NCBI RefSeq assembly: GCF_019797845.1
Contig: NZ_CP081864.1
Location: 3,968,001 to 4,032,000, forward strand
Direction of reading: 5' to 3'
DNA: 64,000 nt
Source of the DNA: Symbiopectobacterium purcellii
GTDB taxonomy: Bacteria > Pseudomonadota > Gammaproteobacteria > Enterobacterales > Enterobacteriaceae
Of this stretch, positions 17,695 through 28,905 are shown piece by piece. Position 1 is the stretch's first letter. Every line of letters starts with the position of its first letter. Made by a program: the position numbers and the translations under genes. The notes below the pieces were generated by a model. The model saw only the letters and a program-made list of their open reading frames with translations, did no database searches and had not been told where the DNA came from.

Positions 17695-19017
17695 TCAAGC
17701 CGAAGGGGTGGTGCTATTCTCCGACAGAGAGGCAGGGACAATCAACCGGTTAGGAAGCGTAAACATAAAACGTGCTCCGGCACCGGGTTCACTGAGGATC
17801 TCCAACCGCGAATCATGATGGCTGAGCGCATGCTTGACGATGGCAAGCCCCAATCCGCTGCCACCCGTTTGGCGCGATCGGGCTTTGTCCACGCGGTAAA
17901 AACGCTCCGTCAGGCGAGGGATATGCTCGGCGGCGATACCAGGACCATTATCGCTGACCTGAAATTGCGCGCCTTGGCTGATTTTTTGCCAGCACACTTC
18001 AATGCGCGTGCCATCCGGCGTGTGATTAACCGCGTTGTACACCAGATTGGAGAAGGCGCTGTGCAACTGCTCTTCATTGCCATAAACGCTCAACCCATCG
18101 TTGATGCGAAACACAATTTCATGACGCTCCTGGCTCAGCGTCTGAGCTTCACGTTGCAGTATGCGCAGCATACGTGGCACATCGACCTTTTCCGACAGAT
18201 TGATCGGTGCCGCCGCTTCGATTTTCGATAACGTGAGCAACTGTTTCACCAACCCGTCCATGCGCCGCGTCTGCTCCTGCATGGTCGAGAGTGCTTTGCT
18301 GCGTAAGGCACCGTCCAGCGAATCGTCCTGCATCATCTCCAGATAGCCTTGCAGCACAGTGAGCGGAGTGCGTAATTCATGGCTGACGTTGGCAAAGAAA
18401 TTACGCCGTGCCCCTTCCAGTTGGTGCATCTGGGTGATGTCGCGCACCACCATCAACAATTGCCCTTCCGAGTAAGGCATAACACGGAATTCAACATGGT
18501 GAGCATTGATCAATTGCAGGGTCAAGGCGCGGGTGAAATCCTGCTGGCGCATGTATTGGGTGAACTCGGGATAGCGCAACAAATTGAGGATATTCTGGCC
18601 GTTATCTTCAGGCCAACGCAGGCTGAGCAAATGCTGGGACAAGCCGTTGCACCAGATAATGGTGCCCTCTTCGGTAGTGATCACCACGCCGTCGGGTAGC
18701 GACTCGGCACCGCTGCGAAAACGTTTGATCAGCAAAGCCAGCTCACGCCGCCGCCGCCGATTACGCAGCTGCATTTGGTACAGCCCGTAAAACAGCGGCT
18801 CCCAGCTCCAGCGTCCGGGTGGTGGCGTCATACTGCGATCGACCCACAGCCAGTAGGAGAGCTTAAGCTGGTTGTAATAATTCCAGCCAAGTACCACCAG
18901 CACAGCCGCCAGCATAAACCAGGGCAGGTAGCCGAAAATCAATCCCAGCAGCAGGGCGGGCAAGCAAAAAAAAGCCAGCTCCGATGCCAGCTTTTTCCAC
19001 GAAAGACGTTCTAACAC
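17695..19017 (-). CDS. phoR: PhoR phosphate-regulon sensor histidine kinase
   Basis: A 440-residue inner-membrane sensor kinase/phosphatase that controls PhoB. Two N-terminal membrane helices (about residues 12-30 and 33-48) are followed by a PAS domain (about 98-195) and the kinase core. The core shows H-box [14 protein letters not shown] with H213, N-box [15 protein letters not shown]1 DNGPGIA and G2 [12 protein letters not shown]. All catalytic motifs are intact. It follows phoB by 66 bases. Confidence 0.96.
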   Translation of the reverse strand: MLERLSWKKLASELAFFCLPALLLGLIFGYLPWFMLAAVLVVLGWNYYNQLKLSYWLWVDRSMTPPPGRWSWEPLFYGLYQMQLRNRRRRRELALLIKRFRSGAESLPDGVVITTEEGTIIWCNGLSQHLLSLRWPEDNGQNILNLLRYPEFTQYMRQQDFTRALTLQLINAHHVEFRVMPYSEGQLLMVVRDITQMHQLEGARRNFFANVSHELRTPLTVLQGYLEMMQDDSLDGALRSKALSTMQEQTRRMDGLVKQLLTLSKIEAAAPINLSEKVDVPRMLRILQREAQTLSQERHEIVFRINDGLSVYGNEEQLHSAFSNLVYNAVNHTPDGTRIEVCWQKISQGAQFQVSDNGPGIAAEHIPRLTERFYRVDKARSRQTGGSGLGLAIVKHALSHHDSRLEILSEPGAGARFMFTLPNRLIVPASLSENSTTPSA

Positions 19018-19083
19018 GTTAAAAATTCTCCGCTTTGGCGGTATTCAGCCACGATGTCGCGCACGCTATGGCTCACACGCACA

Positions 19084-19773
19084 TCAATAACGCGTAGAAA
19101 AACGGTACCCCGTTCCCCGGACCGTTTGCACCATTTTATCGTGTCCGCTGGTTTCCAGCGCCTTGCGCAAGCGACGAATATGCACGTCCACAGTACGATC
19201 CTCAACATAAACGTTAGTTCCCCAAACGTTATTGAGCAACTGCTCGCGGCTGTATACACGCTCAGCGTGCGTCATAAAGAAATGCAGCAGCTTGAATTCG
19301 GTCGGCCCCATCTCCAGTGCGTGCTGTTCGGTGGTAACGCGATGCGAGGTTGGGTCTAGGCTCAGCCCCCGCATTTCGATCACCTCTTCCACCGCCATCG
19401 GTGAAATACGGCGCATCACCGCCTTGATGCGTGCGACCAATTCTTTAGGCGAGAACGGCTTGGTGATGTAATCATCCGCACCAACCTCAAGCCCACGCAC
19501 GCGATCTTCCTCTTCTCCACGCGCCGTCAACATCATAACCGGGATATCCCGCGTCAGCGCTTCGCGCTTCATGTGCTTGATAAACTGCAACCCCGAGCCT
19601 CCTGGCAGCATCCAGTCCAGCAGCACCAAATCCGGATAGGGCTCGGACAAACGCGTCACGGCGCTGTCATAATCTTCCGCTTCAACGGACTGATAGCCGT
19701 TTTGCTCTAACACGAAGCACACCATTTCACGAATCGGCGCTTCATCTTCTACGACCAGTATGCGTCTTGCCAT
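19084..19773 (-). CDS. phoB: PhoB phosphate-regulon response regulator
   Basis: A 229-residue OmpR-family regulator. The receiver domain carries the phosphoacceptor D53 (VLLDWMLPG) with acidic residues E9/D10/E11 and K105 in [15 protein letters not shown]. The C-terminal winged helix ends with [12 protein letters not shown] and VRGTGYRFS. It activates phosphate-starvation genes at Pho boxes. A Pho box lies upstream of its own gene, which implies autoregulation. Confidence 0.97.
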   Translation of the reverse strand: MARRILVVEDEAPIREMVCFVLEQNGYQSVEAEDYDSAVTRLSEPYPDLVLLDWMLPGGSGLQFIKHMKREALTRDIPVMMLTARGEEEDRVRGLEVGADDYITKPFSPKELVARIKAVMRRISPMAVEEVIEMRGLSLDPTSHRVTTEQHALEMGPTEFKLLHFFMTHAERVYSREQLLNNVWGTNVYVEDRTVDVHIRRLRKALETSGHDKMVQTVRGTGYRFSTRY

Positions 19774-19890
19774 TGTTCATCCTGCCGTTAGTCAGCGTAT
19801 GAAACGCGTCAACAATAACGAAATCTCACCATTGCCCACTTTACCTAAAAGGTGCCTGAGCGGCTTATCTTCTGTGGGCGAAAGCAGTAT

Positions 19891-19908
19891 GCGTCAGTTT
19901 TATGACAG
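19891..19908 (-). promoter_or_regulatory. Pho box upstream of phoB
   Basis: Read on the minus strand this is CTGTCATAAAACTGACGC: two CTGNCAN-type heptamers separated by AAAA, nearly identical to the Pho box of E. coli phoB. Its upstream flank (TTTTCATAAAT) also matches. It lies about 120 bases before the phoB start codon. Confidence 0.88.
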
Positions 19909-20000
19909 ATTTATGAAAACCCACATTGAAGGTAACACCCTGTTTAGCAGTTGTTTCCAAAATTTTCACGGTGATAACGACAGTCTCCGCCCTCACTGCT

Positions 20001-20203
20001 TATACCCGTCATACTGCACGTTGCAGATGCGTTGGCTGCATTCATTATTCGGCCCATCCCTGGGCCTCACCTCTTACGAGGCCGCCGCACACGGCGTTCA
20101 AATCTGCTCCCTGCAGATTTGTCACCCGCATCACTTACCTGAGTAAGCTCATCGGGATTCGTTCATTTACCGCCTTCCTGCAACGCGAATTATTTAGGGT
20201 ATA
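20001..20203. repeat. Palindromic intergenic repeat with terminal inverted repeats (YPAL-like)
   Basis: A ~203-bp element lies between the divergent phoB and sbcD. The left end starts TATACCCGTCATACTGCACG then TTGCAG. The right end (20178-20203) is the imperfect inverse, CTGCAACGCG ... GGGTATA. Internal segments such as GCGTTGGCTGC and TTACCTGAGTAAGCT are those of the well-known repeat family of Yersinia, Serratia and Pectobacterium genomes (from memory). A second internal inverted pair, CAAATCTGC/GCAGATTTG, lies at 20099-20121. No transposase is present, so it is a MITE-like, non-autonomous element. Confidence 0.8.
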
Positions 20204-20205
20204 AT
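20175..20205 (+). promoter_or_regulatory. Candidate sbcD promoter built on the repeat end
   Basis: A perfect TATAAT occurs at 20200-20205, 37 bases before the sbcD start codon. Its first four bases are the last bases of the palindromic repeat. A -35 candidate TTCCTG (20175-20180) is poor and its spacing of 19 is long. Confidence 0.4.
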
Positions 20206-20242
20206 CGCCCTACACGCGATAGCACGTCTAACAGGAAACGCC

Positions 20243-21466
20243 ATGCGTATCATTCACACCGCAGACTGGCATCTTGGCCAATATTTTTATACTAAAAGCC
20301 GCGCACCTGAGCATCAAGCGTTTCTCGACTGGCTCATCGAGCAGATAACCGACCATCAGGTCGATGCGCTGATTGTGGCCGGTGATATCTTTGATAACGG
20401 TGCGCCGCCGAGTTACGCACGCGAGATGCTCAACCGGTTTGTGGTAGCTTTGCGCACCACCGGGTGCCAGTTGGTGTTGCTGGCCGGAAATCACGATGCG
20501 GTGGCGACCCTGAATGAATCACGGGACCTGCTGGCGTGCCTCAATACCCGTGTTATCGCCAACGTCACCGAGGATGCAACGCAGCAGGTATTTGCACTCA
20601 ATACCCGTCAAGGTGTGCCCGGCGCAATTCTGTGCGCCATCCCTTTCCTACGCCCACGCGACATCCTGCGCAGCCTGGCAGGTCAATCCGGCGTGGAAAA
20701 ACAGGTCGCCTTGCAGGACGCCATCAGCGAACATTACGCGCAATGCTACCAGCACGCCTGCGATTTACGCGACACGCTAGCAGTACCCCTGCCGATTATC
20801 GCCACCGGACACCTGACTACGGTCGGGGTTACCGCTTCGGAAGCGGTACGCGAGATCTACATCGGCTCGCTCGATGCCTACCCGGTGCAGGCCTTTCCGC
20901 CTGCCGATTATATCGCCCTTGGCCATATCCACCGCCCACAACGCGTAGGACACAGCGAGCATATCCGCTACAGCGGTTCCCCGATTGCCCTGAGTTTTGA
21001 TGAACTTGGCAGTGAAAAATCGGTCGCGTTGATCGACTTCCCGCCAGGCGTTCCCCCGGAGATAACGCTACTGCCCGTACCGGTGACGCAACCGATGCGC
21101 CTGATAAAAGGCAATCTGGCGGACATTGAGCAGCAGTTGCACAACCTACCCGCTCCCAAAGCGGGGCAACGCATCTGGCTGGATATTGAGATCGCCACCG
21201 ACACCTACCTTAGCGACATGCAGCAGCGTATTCAGCAGGTAACGCACACATTGCCCGTCGACGTGTTGCTGTTACGGCGCAACCGTGAGCAGCGTATGCA
21301 GGCGATTGCGCGCGAAAAGAAAGAAACGCTGGACGAATTATCCCCACAGGACGTTTTCGAACGCAAACTGGCGCTGACCGACATAGCACAGGAACAGCAA
21401 GCACGGCTGCGCCCACTGTTCGATGACATAGTCCGCGACGTCACCGAAGGAGCGCCGCAAGCATGA
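20243..21466 (+). CDS. sbcD: SbcD exonuclease subunit
   Basis: A 407-residue metallophosphatase-type nuclease (Mre11 homologue) that cuts hairpins and DNA ends together with SbcC. Metal-binding motifs are intact: DWHLGQ (residues 8-13), GDIFD (47-51), GNHD (82-85), and later GHLTT and GHIHRPQ. The start at 20243 has AGGAAAC upstream, and the gene overlaps sbcC by ATGA. It is divergent from phoB. Confidence 0.96.
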   Translation: MRIIHTADWHLGQYFYTKSRAPEHQAFLDWLIEQITDHQVDALIVAGDIFDNGAPPSYAREMLNRFVVALRTTGCQLVLLAGNHDAVATLNESRDLLACLNTRVIANVTEDATQQVFALNTRQGVPGAILCAIPFLRPRDILRSLAGQSGVEKQVALQDAISEHYAQCYQHACDLRDTLAVPLPIIATGHLTTVGVTASEAVREIYIGSLDAYPVQAFPPADYIALGHIHRPQRVGHSEHIRYSGSPIALSFDELGSEKSVALIDFPPGVPPEITLLPVPVTQPMRLIKGNLADIEQQLHNLPAPKAGQRIWLDIEIATDTYLSDMQQRIQQVTHTLPVDVLLLRRNREQRMQAIAREKKETLDELSPQDVFERKLALTDIAQEQQARLRPLFDDIVRDVTEGAPQA

Positions 21467-24400
21467 GAATCCTGAGTTTACGGTTAAAAAACCTTAACTC
21501 GCTCAAAGGCGAATGGAAGATCGATTTCACGCAGGAGCCGTTTGCCAGCAACGGGCTGTTTGCCATCACCGGCCCGACTGGCGCGGGCAAAACCACGCTG
21601 CTGGATGCCATCTGTCTGGCGCTTTATCACCAGACACCGCGGCTGAATACGCTCTCCGCTACGCAAAACGAACTGATGACGCGCAACACCGCCGACTGTC
21701 TGGCTGAAGTGGAGTTTGAGGTCAAAGGCATCGGCTATCGCGCGTTTTGGAGTCAACGCCGCGCCAAAGATGCGGCAGACGGCAACCTGCAAACCCCGAA
21801 AGCCGAGCTGGCGCTGATCGCAGACGGTAAGATCCTCACGCAAAAGTTGTCCGAAAAACTGGCTCACACCGTCCGTATTACCGGGCTGGATTTTGAGCGT
21901 TTTACCCGTTCAATGATGCTCTCACAGGGGCAATTTGCCGCGTTTCTCAATGCCGAACAGAATAAACGTGCAGAACTGCTGGAAGAGCTGACCGGAACGG
22001 TGATCTATGGCGAGATTTCCAGTCGGATCTATGAGCAGCATAAGGCCGTTAAGCTGGCATTGGACACGCTACAAGCACGCGCCTCGGCCATTGCATTGTT
22101 GGATGACAGTGAGCGACAAACCGTACTGGCAGCACTGACGCAGCGACAGCAGGAAGAGAAAGGGTTGCGGGAAAAACGTGAGCAAGCACTGACACACCAG
22201 CAATGGCTGACTCAAGAACGGCTTCTTCAGCAGGACTTACGCCAAAAGCAGCAGCAGGCCGAGGCAGCCGAGCAGGCTCAACGTGATGCCGAGCCCGATC
22301 GATTACGGCTGGAACGTGACGAACCAGCAGAAAAATTGCGCCCCTTGCAGCGCGAGCGCGAACGCACTCAGTTGGCTCGGGTTGCAGCACAAACGCGTGA
22401 AACGGCGTTAGCCCAGCAGCACACTGCCAGTCAGACAGCACATCAGCAGCAACAGCAGTTGTTGCTGCAAGCGCAACAAGCACAGCAGCAACACAATGCA
22501 GCACGCCAGCAGGAAGAAGGACTGATTGCGCAACAGGTAATACCGCTCGATCAGCAAATCGCACGCCAAGGGGAGCGTTGTGCCGAACATCGGCAAGCGT
22601 TGACCCAAACGCAAACGCAGCGTGATAACGAACAACAGCAACTGGCGGAGTTGCTTCGTCAGCGCGATACATTGAAAATCCAGCGAGAAACCCGACTCAA
22701 CTACCAGCAGCAGCATCCCCATCACCGTCACTGGAGCGAGCAGCTTGGCGCGTGGCGTGCGGCATTTCAGGAGCAGCAACGCCTGTCTGGAGAACTGACC
22801 GCTAATGGTACGCAGCAGCAGCGCCTGACAAACGCGGAACAAGAGCTGGCGCGCAAGCAGGTGGCACTGATCGAACAGCGTAGCGCGCAACAGCAGCGCT
22901 ACGACACCTTGCAGCATCAATGCGAACAGCAGCAACAGGTGTGGCAACAGGCAGAAACGGCGAATCCGATTGCCGGTTTGCGTGAACGTTACGCGGCACA
23001 CCAGCGAGCACGACAAGCGCGGCGGCAGTTCGGAGAATTGACACAACGACTCAGCAACCTGCGTCAACAACAGCAAAATAGCGCCAGCAAAGGGATCAAG
23101 CTGGATCAGCGTTTTCAAGCCGACACCGAGATTAACGACACGAAACGCGCAGACAGTCAGCGTCTGGAGCAGCAGTTGAGCGATGTCGAACAGCGTGTCG
23201 AACTGGAAAAGCGCATCGTTAAGTTGGAGGCTGAACGCGCACAGTTACAACCGGGAGAGGCCTGCCCGCTGTGTGGCTCAACGCACCATCCGGCGATTGC
23301 AGAGTATCAAACGCTGACGCACACCGCGTCCGAGGCGCAAGGGCTGGTGGCACAACTGCGCACGCTATGTCAGCAGGCGCGCAGCGAATTGGCGCAGCGC
23401 GAGGGCGCGCTCTCCGCCCTGGCAAAACAGCGCGATGAACTTCAGGCCGAGCGGGCCGAACAGGAAAAGCGGTACCAAGCGTGCTATAACGACTGGCAAC
23501 AGGTGAGTGAGCATTTACACGTAACCTTCACGCCTGAGCAGGAACAAGAGATTGCCGAATGGCTGACGACCTGCGATCGCGAAGCAGATACCCTGTTTAG
23601 CCAGATAGAAGCGCAAGAGCAGCTGCAACGCAGCTGGCAAGAAAGTAAGGATTCACTGACCGCTGCGCAGCAGCAGCGTCAGGAAACAGAGCAGCAGCTT
23701 GCCTTGCTGCAACAGCGTATTCAAGCGCACCGGGAAGGGCTTGCCGAGGCCGCACACAAACAGCAACAGCTCACCGCGGCGTTGACAACACAGCAAGAAA
23801 CACTCGCCGCGGCGCTCGCGCCCTATGCGTTGGTTCCACCAGCACTTGCCGAACAACAGCACTGGCTGGCAGAACGTGCCACCGAAGCGGAGCGTTGGAA
23901 AACCACCGAACAGCAGTTGCAGCACGATGACAACACGCTGGCCTCACTGCATGCCACCGTGCAGGAACGGAAAAAAACGTTACAGGCACTCGATGCGAGC
24001 GCCACACTACAGCAGACACAATGGCAGGATGGGGAAAAACAGCTGGCAGCCTTGCGCCAGCAACGCCACGCCCTGTTTGGCGATCGCGACACGCAGCAGG
24101 TACGTCAGGAATGGCGGCAGAACAGCGAACAGCATCAGCAGCGCGTTGATAAGTTAGCCGTCGTGCTGCAAGAGGCAGCGGCACAGCTCGCCCAACTAGC
24201 GGGAGCGTTGGCAGGTCAACGCACACACTGCGAACACTGTGTAGACGCAGAACAGCAAGCCACAGCCCAGTTTGCGACAGCCTTGGCGCGCAGCCCCTTC
24301 ACTGATGAAGCTGCGTTCCAGCAGGCGCTGCTGAATGATGATACGCGTCAGGTGCTGCGCACTAAACTCGACGCAGTGCGTCAGGCCGTCACAGAAACCC

Positions 24401-25152
24401 AAGCGCTGCGACAGCAGGCTACCGCCGGGTTGAGTACGCATCTGGCACAGCGCCCGCCAACCGGACCGGATGACGACGAGACCACAACGCCTGAACAACG
24501 GCTGGAACAGCTTGATAGCGCGCTGAAAACCAATCTCTATCAACAAGGTGAATGCCAACAACGGCTGCGCAACGATGAGATGCAACGGGATAAACAGCAA
24601 GCACTGCTACAAGAGATCGAACAACAGAGCCAGCAGTATGCTGACTGGAGCTGCCTCAACGATCTTATTGGCTCGCAAAGCGGTGATAAATTCCGCAAGT
24701 TCGCTCAGGGGCTAACGCTCGATCATCTGGTATATCTGGCCAACCTGCGCCTTGCCCACCTGCACGGTCGTTATCAGCTACAACGTAAAACCGATGATGA
24801 GCTTGGCCTGCATGTGCTCGACACCTGGCAGGCCGATGCGGTGCGCGACACTCGCACCCTGTCGGGCGGTGAGAGCTTTTTGGTCAGCCTGGCGTTAGCG
24901 TTGGCGCTCTCCGATCTGGTGAGCAACAAAACCCGTATCGATTCGCTGTTTCTGGATGAAGGGTTTGGCACCCTAGACGCGGATACGCTGGACAGCGCGC
25001 TGGATGCGCTGGATAACCTCAATGCCACCGGCAAAACCATTGGCGTCATCAGCCACGTGGAGGCGATAAAAGCGCGTATCTCGACGCAAATCAAGGTCAA
25101 AAAGGTAAATGGGTTGGGCGTAAGTCAGCTTGATGAGCGCTACGCCCTGTAG
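21463..25152 (+). CDS. sbcC: SbcC exonuclease ATPase subunit
   Basis: A 1229-residue SMC-like ATPase (Rad50 homologue). Walker [10 protein letters not shown] is at residues 37-45. Two very long Gln/Arg/Glu-rich coiled coils flank a zinc hook CPLCG (C601, C604). The C-terminus has signature [20 protein letters not shown] and Walker [13 protein letters not shown]. It is somewhat longer than E. coli SbcC (1048 residues), owing to longer Gln-rich coiled coils. It forms the SbcCD complex with the overlapping upstream gene. Confidence 0.95.
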   Translation: MRILSLRLKNLNSLKGEWKIDFTQEPFASNGLFAITGPTGAGKTTLLDAICLALYHQTPRLNTLSATQNELMTRNTADCLAEVEFEVKGIGYRAFWSQRRAKDAADGNLQTPKAELALIADGKILTQKLSEKLAHTVRITGLDFERFTRSMMLSQGQFAAFLNAEQNKRAELLEELTGTVIYGEISSRIYEQHKAVKLALDTLQARASAIALLDDSERQTVLAALTQRQQEEKGLREKREQALTHQQWLTQERLLQQDLRQKQQQAEAAEQAQRDAEPDRLRLERDEPAEKLRPLQRERERTQLARVAAQTRETALAQQHTASQTAHQQQQQLLLQAQQAQQQHNAARQQEEGLIAQQVIPLDQQIARQGERCAEHRQALTQTQTQRDNEQQQLAELLRQRDTLKIQRETRLNYQQQHPHHRHWSEQLGAWRAAFQEQQRLSGELTANGTQQQRLTNAEQELARKQVALIEQRSAQQQRYDTLQHQCEQQQQVWQQAETANPIAGLRERYAAHQRARQARRQFGELTQRLSNLRQQQQNSASKGIKLDQRFQADTEINDTKRADSQRLEQQLSDVEQRVELEKRIVKLEAERAQLQPGEACPLCGSTHHPAIAEYQTLTHTASEAQGLVAQLRTLCQQARSELAQREGALSALAKQRDELQAERAEQEKRYQACYNDWQQVSEHLHVTFTPEQEQEIAEWLTTCDREADTLFSQIEAQEQLQRSWQESKDSLTAAQQQRQETEQQLALLQQRIQAHREGLAEAAHKQQQLTAALTTQQETLAAALAPYALVPPALAEQQHWLAERATEAERWKTTEQQLQHDDNTLASLHATVQERKKTLQALDASATLQQTQWQDGEKQLAALRQQRHALFGDRDTQQVRQEWRQNSEQHQQRVDKLAVVLQEAAAQLAQLAGALAGQRTHCEHCVDAEQQATAQFATALARSPFTDEAAFQQALLNDDTRQVLRTKLDAVRQAVTETQALRQQATAGLSTHLAQRPPTGPDDDETTTPEQRLEQLDSALKTNLYQQGECQQRLRNDEMQRDKQQALLQEIEQQSQQYADWSCLNDLIGSQSGDKFRKFAQGLTLDHLVYLANLRLAHLHGRYQLQRKTDDELGLHVLDTWQADAVRDTRTLSGGESFLVSLALALALSDLVSNKTRIDSLFLDEGFGTLDADTLDSALDALDNLNATGKTIGVISHVEAIKARISTQIKVKKVNGLGVSQLDERYAL

Positions 25153-25179
25153 CGCTCTGCTTATACAGGCGTAAACGCG

Positions 25180-26088
25180 TTATGCCGCCGGCCACAGCCA
25201 GGCGGCACCGCGCACACCGCTGGAATCACCGTGGGTGGCCTGACGAATCGGCGTGGTGCACTCCTGACCGAAGATCCACGGGGTTATCAGCGCGGGCAGC
25301 GTCTGATAAAAACGCGGGACATTGCTCATCCCGCCCCCCAACACCACCACGTCGGGATCCACTAAATTGATCACGTGTGCGATGGATTTGGCCAGACGTT
25401 GCTCATAGCGTTGCAGCGCCTGTTCTGCACCACTATCCCCTTGGCGTGCCAATGAGACAATGGTTTCCCCATTGCAGGCATGGCCCGAGACATGGCGATA
25501 GTCGGCAGCGAAACCGGTGCCGGAAATAAAGGTTTCAATGCATCCGCGTTGACCACAATAGCAAGGCACCGCTTGCGCAAACTGGCGTTCTTGCTCATTC
25601 TGCAAGGGCAAAGGGTTATGCCCCCATTCGCCAGCGATGCCGTTGCGCCCGGCGTGAGCACGTCCGTTGAGCGCAATGCCCGCACCACAGCCGGTACCGA
25701 TAATAATGGCAAACACCACATCGAGTCCGGCTCCGGCACCGTCCACCGCTTCAGACACCGCCAGACAATTAGCGTCATTGGCGAGGCGCACCGGGCGCTG
25801 CAACAGCGCGGAGAGATCGTTATCCAACGGCTGGTCGTTCAACCACACCGAATTGGCGTTTTTGAAGTGGTGGGACAACGGCGACAGGGTGCCGGGGATC
25901 CCCACGCCGACGCTCCCGGTCATGCCGGTGGCCTTTTCGGCCTCGTTGACCAGCGTAGCAATGGTGTGCAACGTTGCCTGATAGTCATCACGCGGCGTCG
26001 GCAGACGATGGCGGAACAGCGTTTCACCGTAGTCCCCCAGTGCGATGACCTCCGTTTTGGTGCCACCCAAATCAATTCCAATACGCAC
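25180..26088 (-). CDS. mak: Mak fructokinase (ROK family)
   Basis: A 302-residue ATP-dependent sugar kinase, manno(fructo)kinase, that phosphorylates fructose in the cytoplasm. It has the phosphate-binding motif DLGGTKTEV near residue 6, the catalytic Asp region LANDANCLA, and the ROK zinc motif [10 protein letters not shown]. The length equals that of E. coli Mak. It is convergent with sbcC (27-base gap), and its place between sbcC and rdgC matches the enterobacterial order. Confidence 0.93.
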   Translation of the reverse strand: MRIGIDLGGTKTEVIALGDYGETLFRHRLPTPRDDYQATLHTIATLVNEAEKATGMTGSVGVGIPGTLSPLSHHFKNANSVWLNDQPLDNDLSALLQRPVRLANDANCLAVSEAVDGAGAGLDVVFAIIIGTGCGAGIALNGRAHAGRNGIAGEWGHNPLPLQNEQERQFAQAVPCYCGQRGCIETFISGTGFAADYRHVSGHACNGETIVSLARQGDSGAEQALQRYEQRLAKSIAHVINLVDPDVVVLGGGMSNVPRFYQTLPALITPWIFGQECTTPIRQATHGDSSGVRGAAWLWPAA

Positions 26089-26278
26089 ACCGCCTCCTCA
26101 GAAAATTCCTATAATGCATGAATAAATATCACAGTTTTCACGCACCTGGCACAAAGTAACTTTATTGTAGTGTATACCGAATCCACCATTACGCGCTGCA
26201 CTCGCGCGCCAAATCCGCTATGATGCGTCCCTCCCCTTTTCATCCGCGTGTCACGCACGCACCGCCAGGGATAACACC

Positions 26279-27190
26279 ATGCTGTGGTTTAAAAATGTTA
26301 TTATTTATCGCCTGAACCGCGATATCGCCCTTTCCACTGATGCGTTAGAAAAGCAGTTGAGTGAATTCGCCTTTACCCCCTGCGGAAGCCAGGATCTCTC
26401 TCGCACCGGTTGGGTATCCCCGATGGGCGCTCACAGTGATGCACTGACCCACAGCGTTAACGGCCAGTTGCTGCTCTGCGCACGCAAAGAAGAAAAGATG
26501 CTGCCCTCTCCGGTGATCAAGCAGGCACTCCAGGCCAAAATCGACAAGCTGGAAGCCGAGCAGCACCGCAAACTGAAAAAAACTGAAAAAGATACCCTGA
26601 AAGATGAAGTGCTGCATACGCTGCTGCCGCGCGCCTTCAGCCGTTTCAGTCAGGTGTGGCTATGGATTGATACCGTTAACCAGTTGATTATGGTTGATGT
26701 TGCCAGCGCCAAAAAAGCCGAAGATACGCTGGCGCTGTTGCGCAAAACCCTGGGCTCACTGCCCGTCGTGCCCCTGACGCTGGAAAACCCTATTGAACTC
26801 ACACTGACCGAATGGGTGCGCTCTGGCGATGTGCCAGCCGGTTTCACCCTGCAAGACGAAGCCGAATTGAAAGCGATTCTGGAAGACGGCGGGGTGATCC
26901 GCTGTAAGAAGCAAGATCTGGTGAGTGATGAAATCGCCGTGCATATCGAAAAAGGGAAAGTGGTAACCAAACTGGCCCTCGACTGGCAGGAACGCATCCA
27001 ACTGATACTGGCAGAAGATGGCACGCTGAAACGCCTCAAGTTCGCCGACACGCTGCGTGAGCAGAACGACGATATCGACAGAGACGATGTGGCTCAACGC
27101 TTTGATGCCGATTTTATTCTGATGACCAGCGAGCTTTCTGCGCTAACGACCAATCTGGTTGAAGCGTTGGGTGGCGAAGCGCAGCGCTAA
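26279..27190 (+). CDS. rdgC: RdgC recombination-associated protein
   Basis: A 303-residue DNA-binding protein that forms a ring around double-stranded DNA and restrains RecA. The N-terminus [18 protein letters not shown] and the length are those of RdgC. The start at 26279 follows an AGGGATA ribosome site. It is divergent from mak across a 190-base gap that should hold both promoters. Confidence 0.95.
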   Translation: MLWFKNVIIYRLNRDIALSTDALEKQLSEFAFTPCGSQDLSRTGWVSPMGAHSDALTHSVNGQLLLCARKEEKMLPSPVIKQALQAKIDKLEAEQHRKLKKTEKDTLKDEVLHTLLPRAFSRFSQVWLWIDTVNQLIMVDVASAKKAEDTLALLRKTLGSLPVVPLTLENPIELTLTEWVRSGDVPAGFTLQDEAELKAILEDGGVIRCKKQDLVSDEIAVHIEKGKVVTKLALDWQERIQLILAEDGTLKRLKFADTLREQNDDIDRDDVAQRFDADFILMTSELSALTTNLVEALGGEAQR

Positions 27191-27214
27191 ACAAAACAGG
27201 GAAGAGAGGGCGTT

Positions 27215-27688
27215 ATGCGACATGAAATTCCGGTGCGCTGCTTTTCTATCGCGCTTTATGTACTGCGCCCAGCGCAGGCCGGTTATCAAGTCCTGCTGCT
27301 GCGGCGCAACGGCCATACCCAGCCGGGACAGTGGTGCCAGATAGCCGGTGGTATTGAAGCCGGAGAAAGCGCCTGGCAAACAGCGCGCCGTGAAGCGCAA
27401 GAAGAGACGGGATTACAGTTAACCGACCTCTACTCAGCGGATCGCTGTGAGCAGTTTTACGAAGCGGATAACAATGGCCTGACGCTGGTGCCGGTGTTTG
27501 TGGCTTATGTCGCTGCCGACGCCGACATTGTGCTTAACGCTGAGCACAGCGAATTCCATTGGGCAACGTTTGAAGAAGCGACCCAAATGCTGCCCTTCCC
27601 CGGCCAGCGTGACATCCTGCATCACATTCATCGTTACTTTGCCGAACAACATCCACATCCCCTGCTACGGATGCCGTTAGACGCTTAA
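27215..27688 (+). CDS. Nudix hydrolase
   Basis: A 157-residue Nudix-fold pyrophosphohydrolase. The Nudix box GX5EX7REUXEEXGU is complete at residues 45-67 (ending RREAQEETGL). The substrate is unknown; the N-terminus (PVRCFSIALYVLR) and QWCQIAGGIE stretch suggest a nucleotide-type substrate, but nothing decides it. It starts 24 bases after rdgC and may be cotranscribed with it. Confidence 0.87.
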   Translation: MRHEIPVRCFSIALYVLRPAQAGYQVLLLRRNGHTQPGQWCQIAGGIEAGESAWQTARREAQEETGLQLTDLYSADRCEQFYEADNNGLTLVPVFVAYVAADADIVLNAEHSEFHWATFEEATQMLPFPGQRDILHHIHRYFAEQHPHPLLRMPLDA

Positions 27689-27901
27689 CGCCTATTGCAA
27701 TAAGCCTGATGGCATAACTGCCAGCGGTGCAGAATCGGTCTGCGCCGCTCGCTAAACCAACATACAATGGCGCACAGTCAAACCGAGTGCTGGTTTGCTT
27801 TCCCCGATAAGGCATGCTACAAATACACCAGCGTAATATTCTTTTAATTCAGAGGAATGTGGACAAATCGCATCATATGCGGCGGGTAATACAACATTAT
27901 C

Positions 27902-28000
27902 ATGAAGAAAATACAAAGCAAAACCATCATTACTTCCATCTACATGTTATTCCTTTCAGCCATTCTTGCCAGTGAGCATCACTGGTGTAGCGAACTTTAG
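27902..28000 (+). CDS. Candidate 32-residue leader/small membrane peptide upstream of mdtJI
   Basis: ATG 27902 opens a 32-codon ORF with two N-terminal lysines, a hydrophobic core (IITSIYMLFLSAILA) and a short polar tail ending at TAG 27998-28000. It could be a small membrane protein or a signal-peptide-like leader. The ribosome site is weak. It lies 172 bases before mdtJ in a 480-base region that otherwise has no gene. Not recognised as a named protein. Confidence 0.3.
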   Translation: MKKIQSKTIITSIYMLFLSAILASEHHWCSEL

Positions 28001-28064
28001 GTTTCTCTCTGAATTCAGCGATGGCAGCGCAGTGTTGCGCGTTTGTCTGCTGAGCCACCTCTTT

Positions 28065-28175
28065 ATGGCGTCTGGGTACCGACCTCTGCGTTATCGATGT
28101 ACCGCGTTTTCACAGGGATATCACCGGGCATTATCCAGAGGCGACGCGTCACCCTATCAGGGAGAAATAGAATGA
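28065..28175 (+). CDS. Candidate 36-residue upstream ORF overlapping mdtJ start
   Basis: ATG 28065 opens a 36-codon, Arg/Tyr/Ser-rich ORF whose TGA stop (28173-28175) overlaps the mdtJ ATG (28172) as ATGA. Translation of mdtJ could thus be coupled to it. In E. coli an upstream ORF called mdtU governs spermidine-dependent mdtJI expression (from memory), and this ORF has the right place and approximate size. I cannot confirm sequence homology. The ribosome site is poor and the frame is also open further upstream from non-ATG starts. Confidence 0.35.
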   Translation: MASGYRPLRYRCTAFSQGYHRALSRGDASPYQGEIE

Positions 28176-28540
28176 TTTACTGGATCTTTTTAGTCTGCGC
28201 GATCGCGGCAGAAATTATCGGCACCTTGAGCATGAAATACGCCAGCCTGAGCGGTAGTCCGCTAGGCCATATGGTGATGTATAGCATGATTGCACTCTCC
28301 TACCTTTTGCTATCGTTCGCCATCAAGCGTGTAGCAATGGGCGTGGCCTATGCGCTGTGGGAAGGTATCGGCATTATTTTTATTACGTTGTTTAGCGTCA
28401 TGCTGTTTGATGAATCCCTTTCGGTGTTAAAAGTCATCGGGTTGGCAATATTGTTGGTGGGTATCCTGCTGGTGAAATCGGGCGTACGTAAAGCCCCTAC
28501 TGCCAGCGCAACGCGAGGAAATCATCATGTTACCGTTTGA
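28172..28540 (+). CDS. mdtJ: MdtJ spermidine exporter subunit (SMR family)
   Basis: A 122-residue four-helix small multidrug-resistance protein. With MdtI it exports spermidine across the inner membrane. Diagnostic segments are [12 protein letters not shown] at the end of helix 1 and [27 protein letters not shown] in helices 3-4, nearly as in E. coli MdtJ. The glutamate at residue 14 is the expected coupling residue. The start at 28172 follows GGGAGAAA. The longer frame upstream lacks homology. It overlaps mdtI by 14 bases. Confidence 0.93.
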   Translation: MIYWIFLVCAIAAEIIGTLSMKYASLSGSPLGHMVMYSMIALSYLLLSFAIKRVAMGVAYALWEGIGIIFITLFSVMLFDESLSVLKVIGLAILLVGILLVKSGVRKAPTASATRGNHHVTV

Positions 28541-28856
28541 GTGGCAGCATGCAGCGTTCCTGGGACTGGCCATCGTGTTGGAAATTGCCGCCAACATTTT
28601 CCTGAAGTTATCGGACGGCTTTCGCAACCTGTGGCTTGGGATGTTATCGCTGATAAGTGTACTGGCCGCATTTAGTGCACTGGCGCAAGCCGTAAAAGGC
28701 ATCGATCTCACCGTTGCTTACGCACTGTGGGGGGGATTTGGTATTGCAGCTACCGTGGCAGCCGGATGGATATTGTTCGGCCAACGTCTCAACAAAAGCG
28801 GTTGGATTGGATTGGGGCTGCTATTGCTGGGCATGGTGCTGATTAAAGTCGCGTAA
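28527..28856 (+). CDS. mdtI: MdtI spermidine exporter subunit (SMR family)
   Basis: A 109-residue SMR protein, partner of MdtJ; both are needed for spermidine export. It has four helices, the helix 1 glutamate in [18 protein letters not shown], and [13 protein letters not shown] in helix 3. The length equals that of E. coli MdtI. It overlaps mdtJ, and its stop codon touches the terminator of the convergent chemoreceptor gene. Confidence 0.94.
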   Translation: MLPFEWQHAAFLGLAIVLEIAANIFLKLSDGFRNLWLGMLSLISVLAAFSALAQAVKGIDLTVAYALWGGFGIAATVAAGWILFGQRLNKSGWIGLGLLLLGMVLIKVA

Positions 28857-28880
28857 TAAAAAGAGCGCCTTGCGGCGCTC
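28854..28880 (-). terminator. Terminator of the chemoreceptor gene
   Basis: On the minus strand GAGCGCC-GCAA-GGCGCTC is followed by TTTTTATTAC. It lies 26 bases past the end of the chemoreceptor gene. The same hairpin may also slow transcription leaving mdtI, although no T run exists in that direction. Confidence 0.85.
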
Positions 28881-28905
28881 ATCGTGTTTACCGCAGCAAC
28901 GTTCG

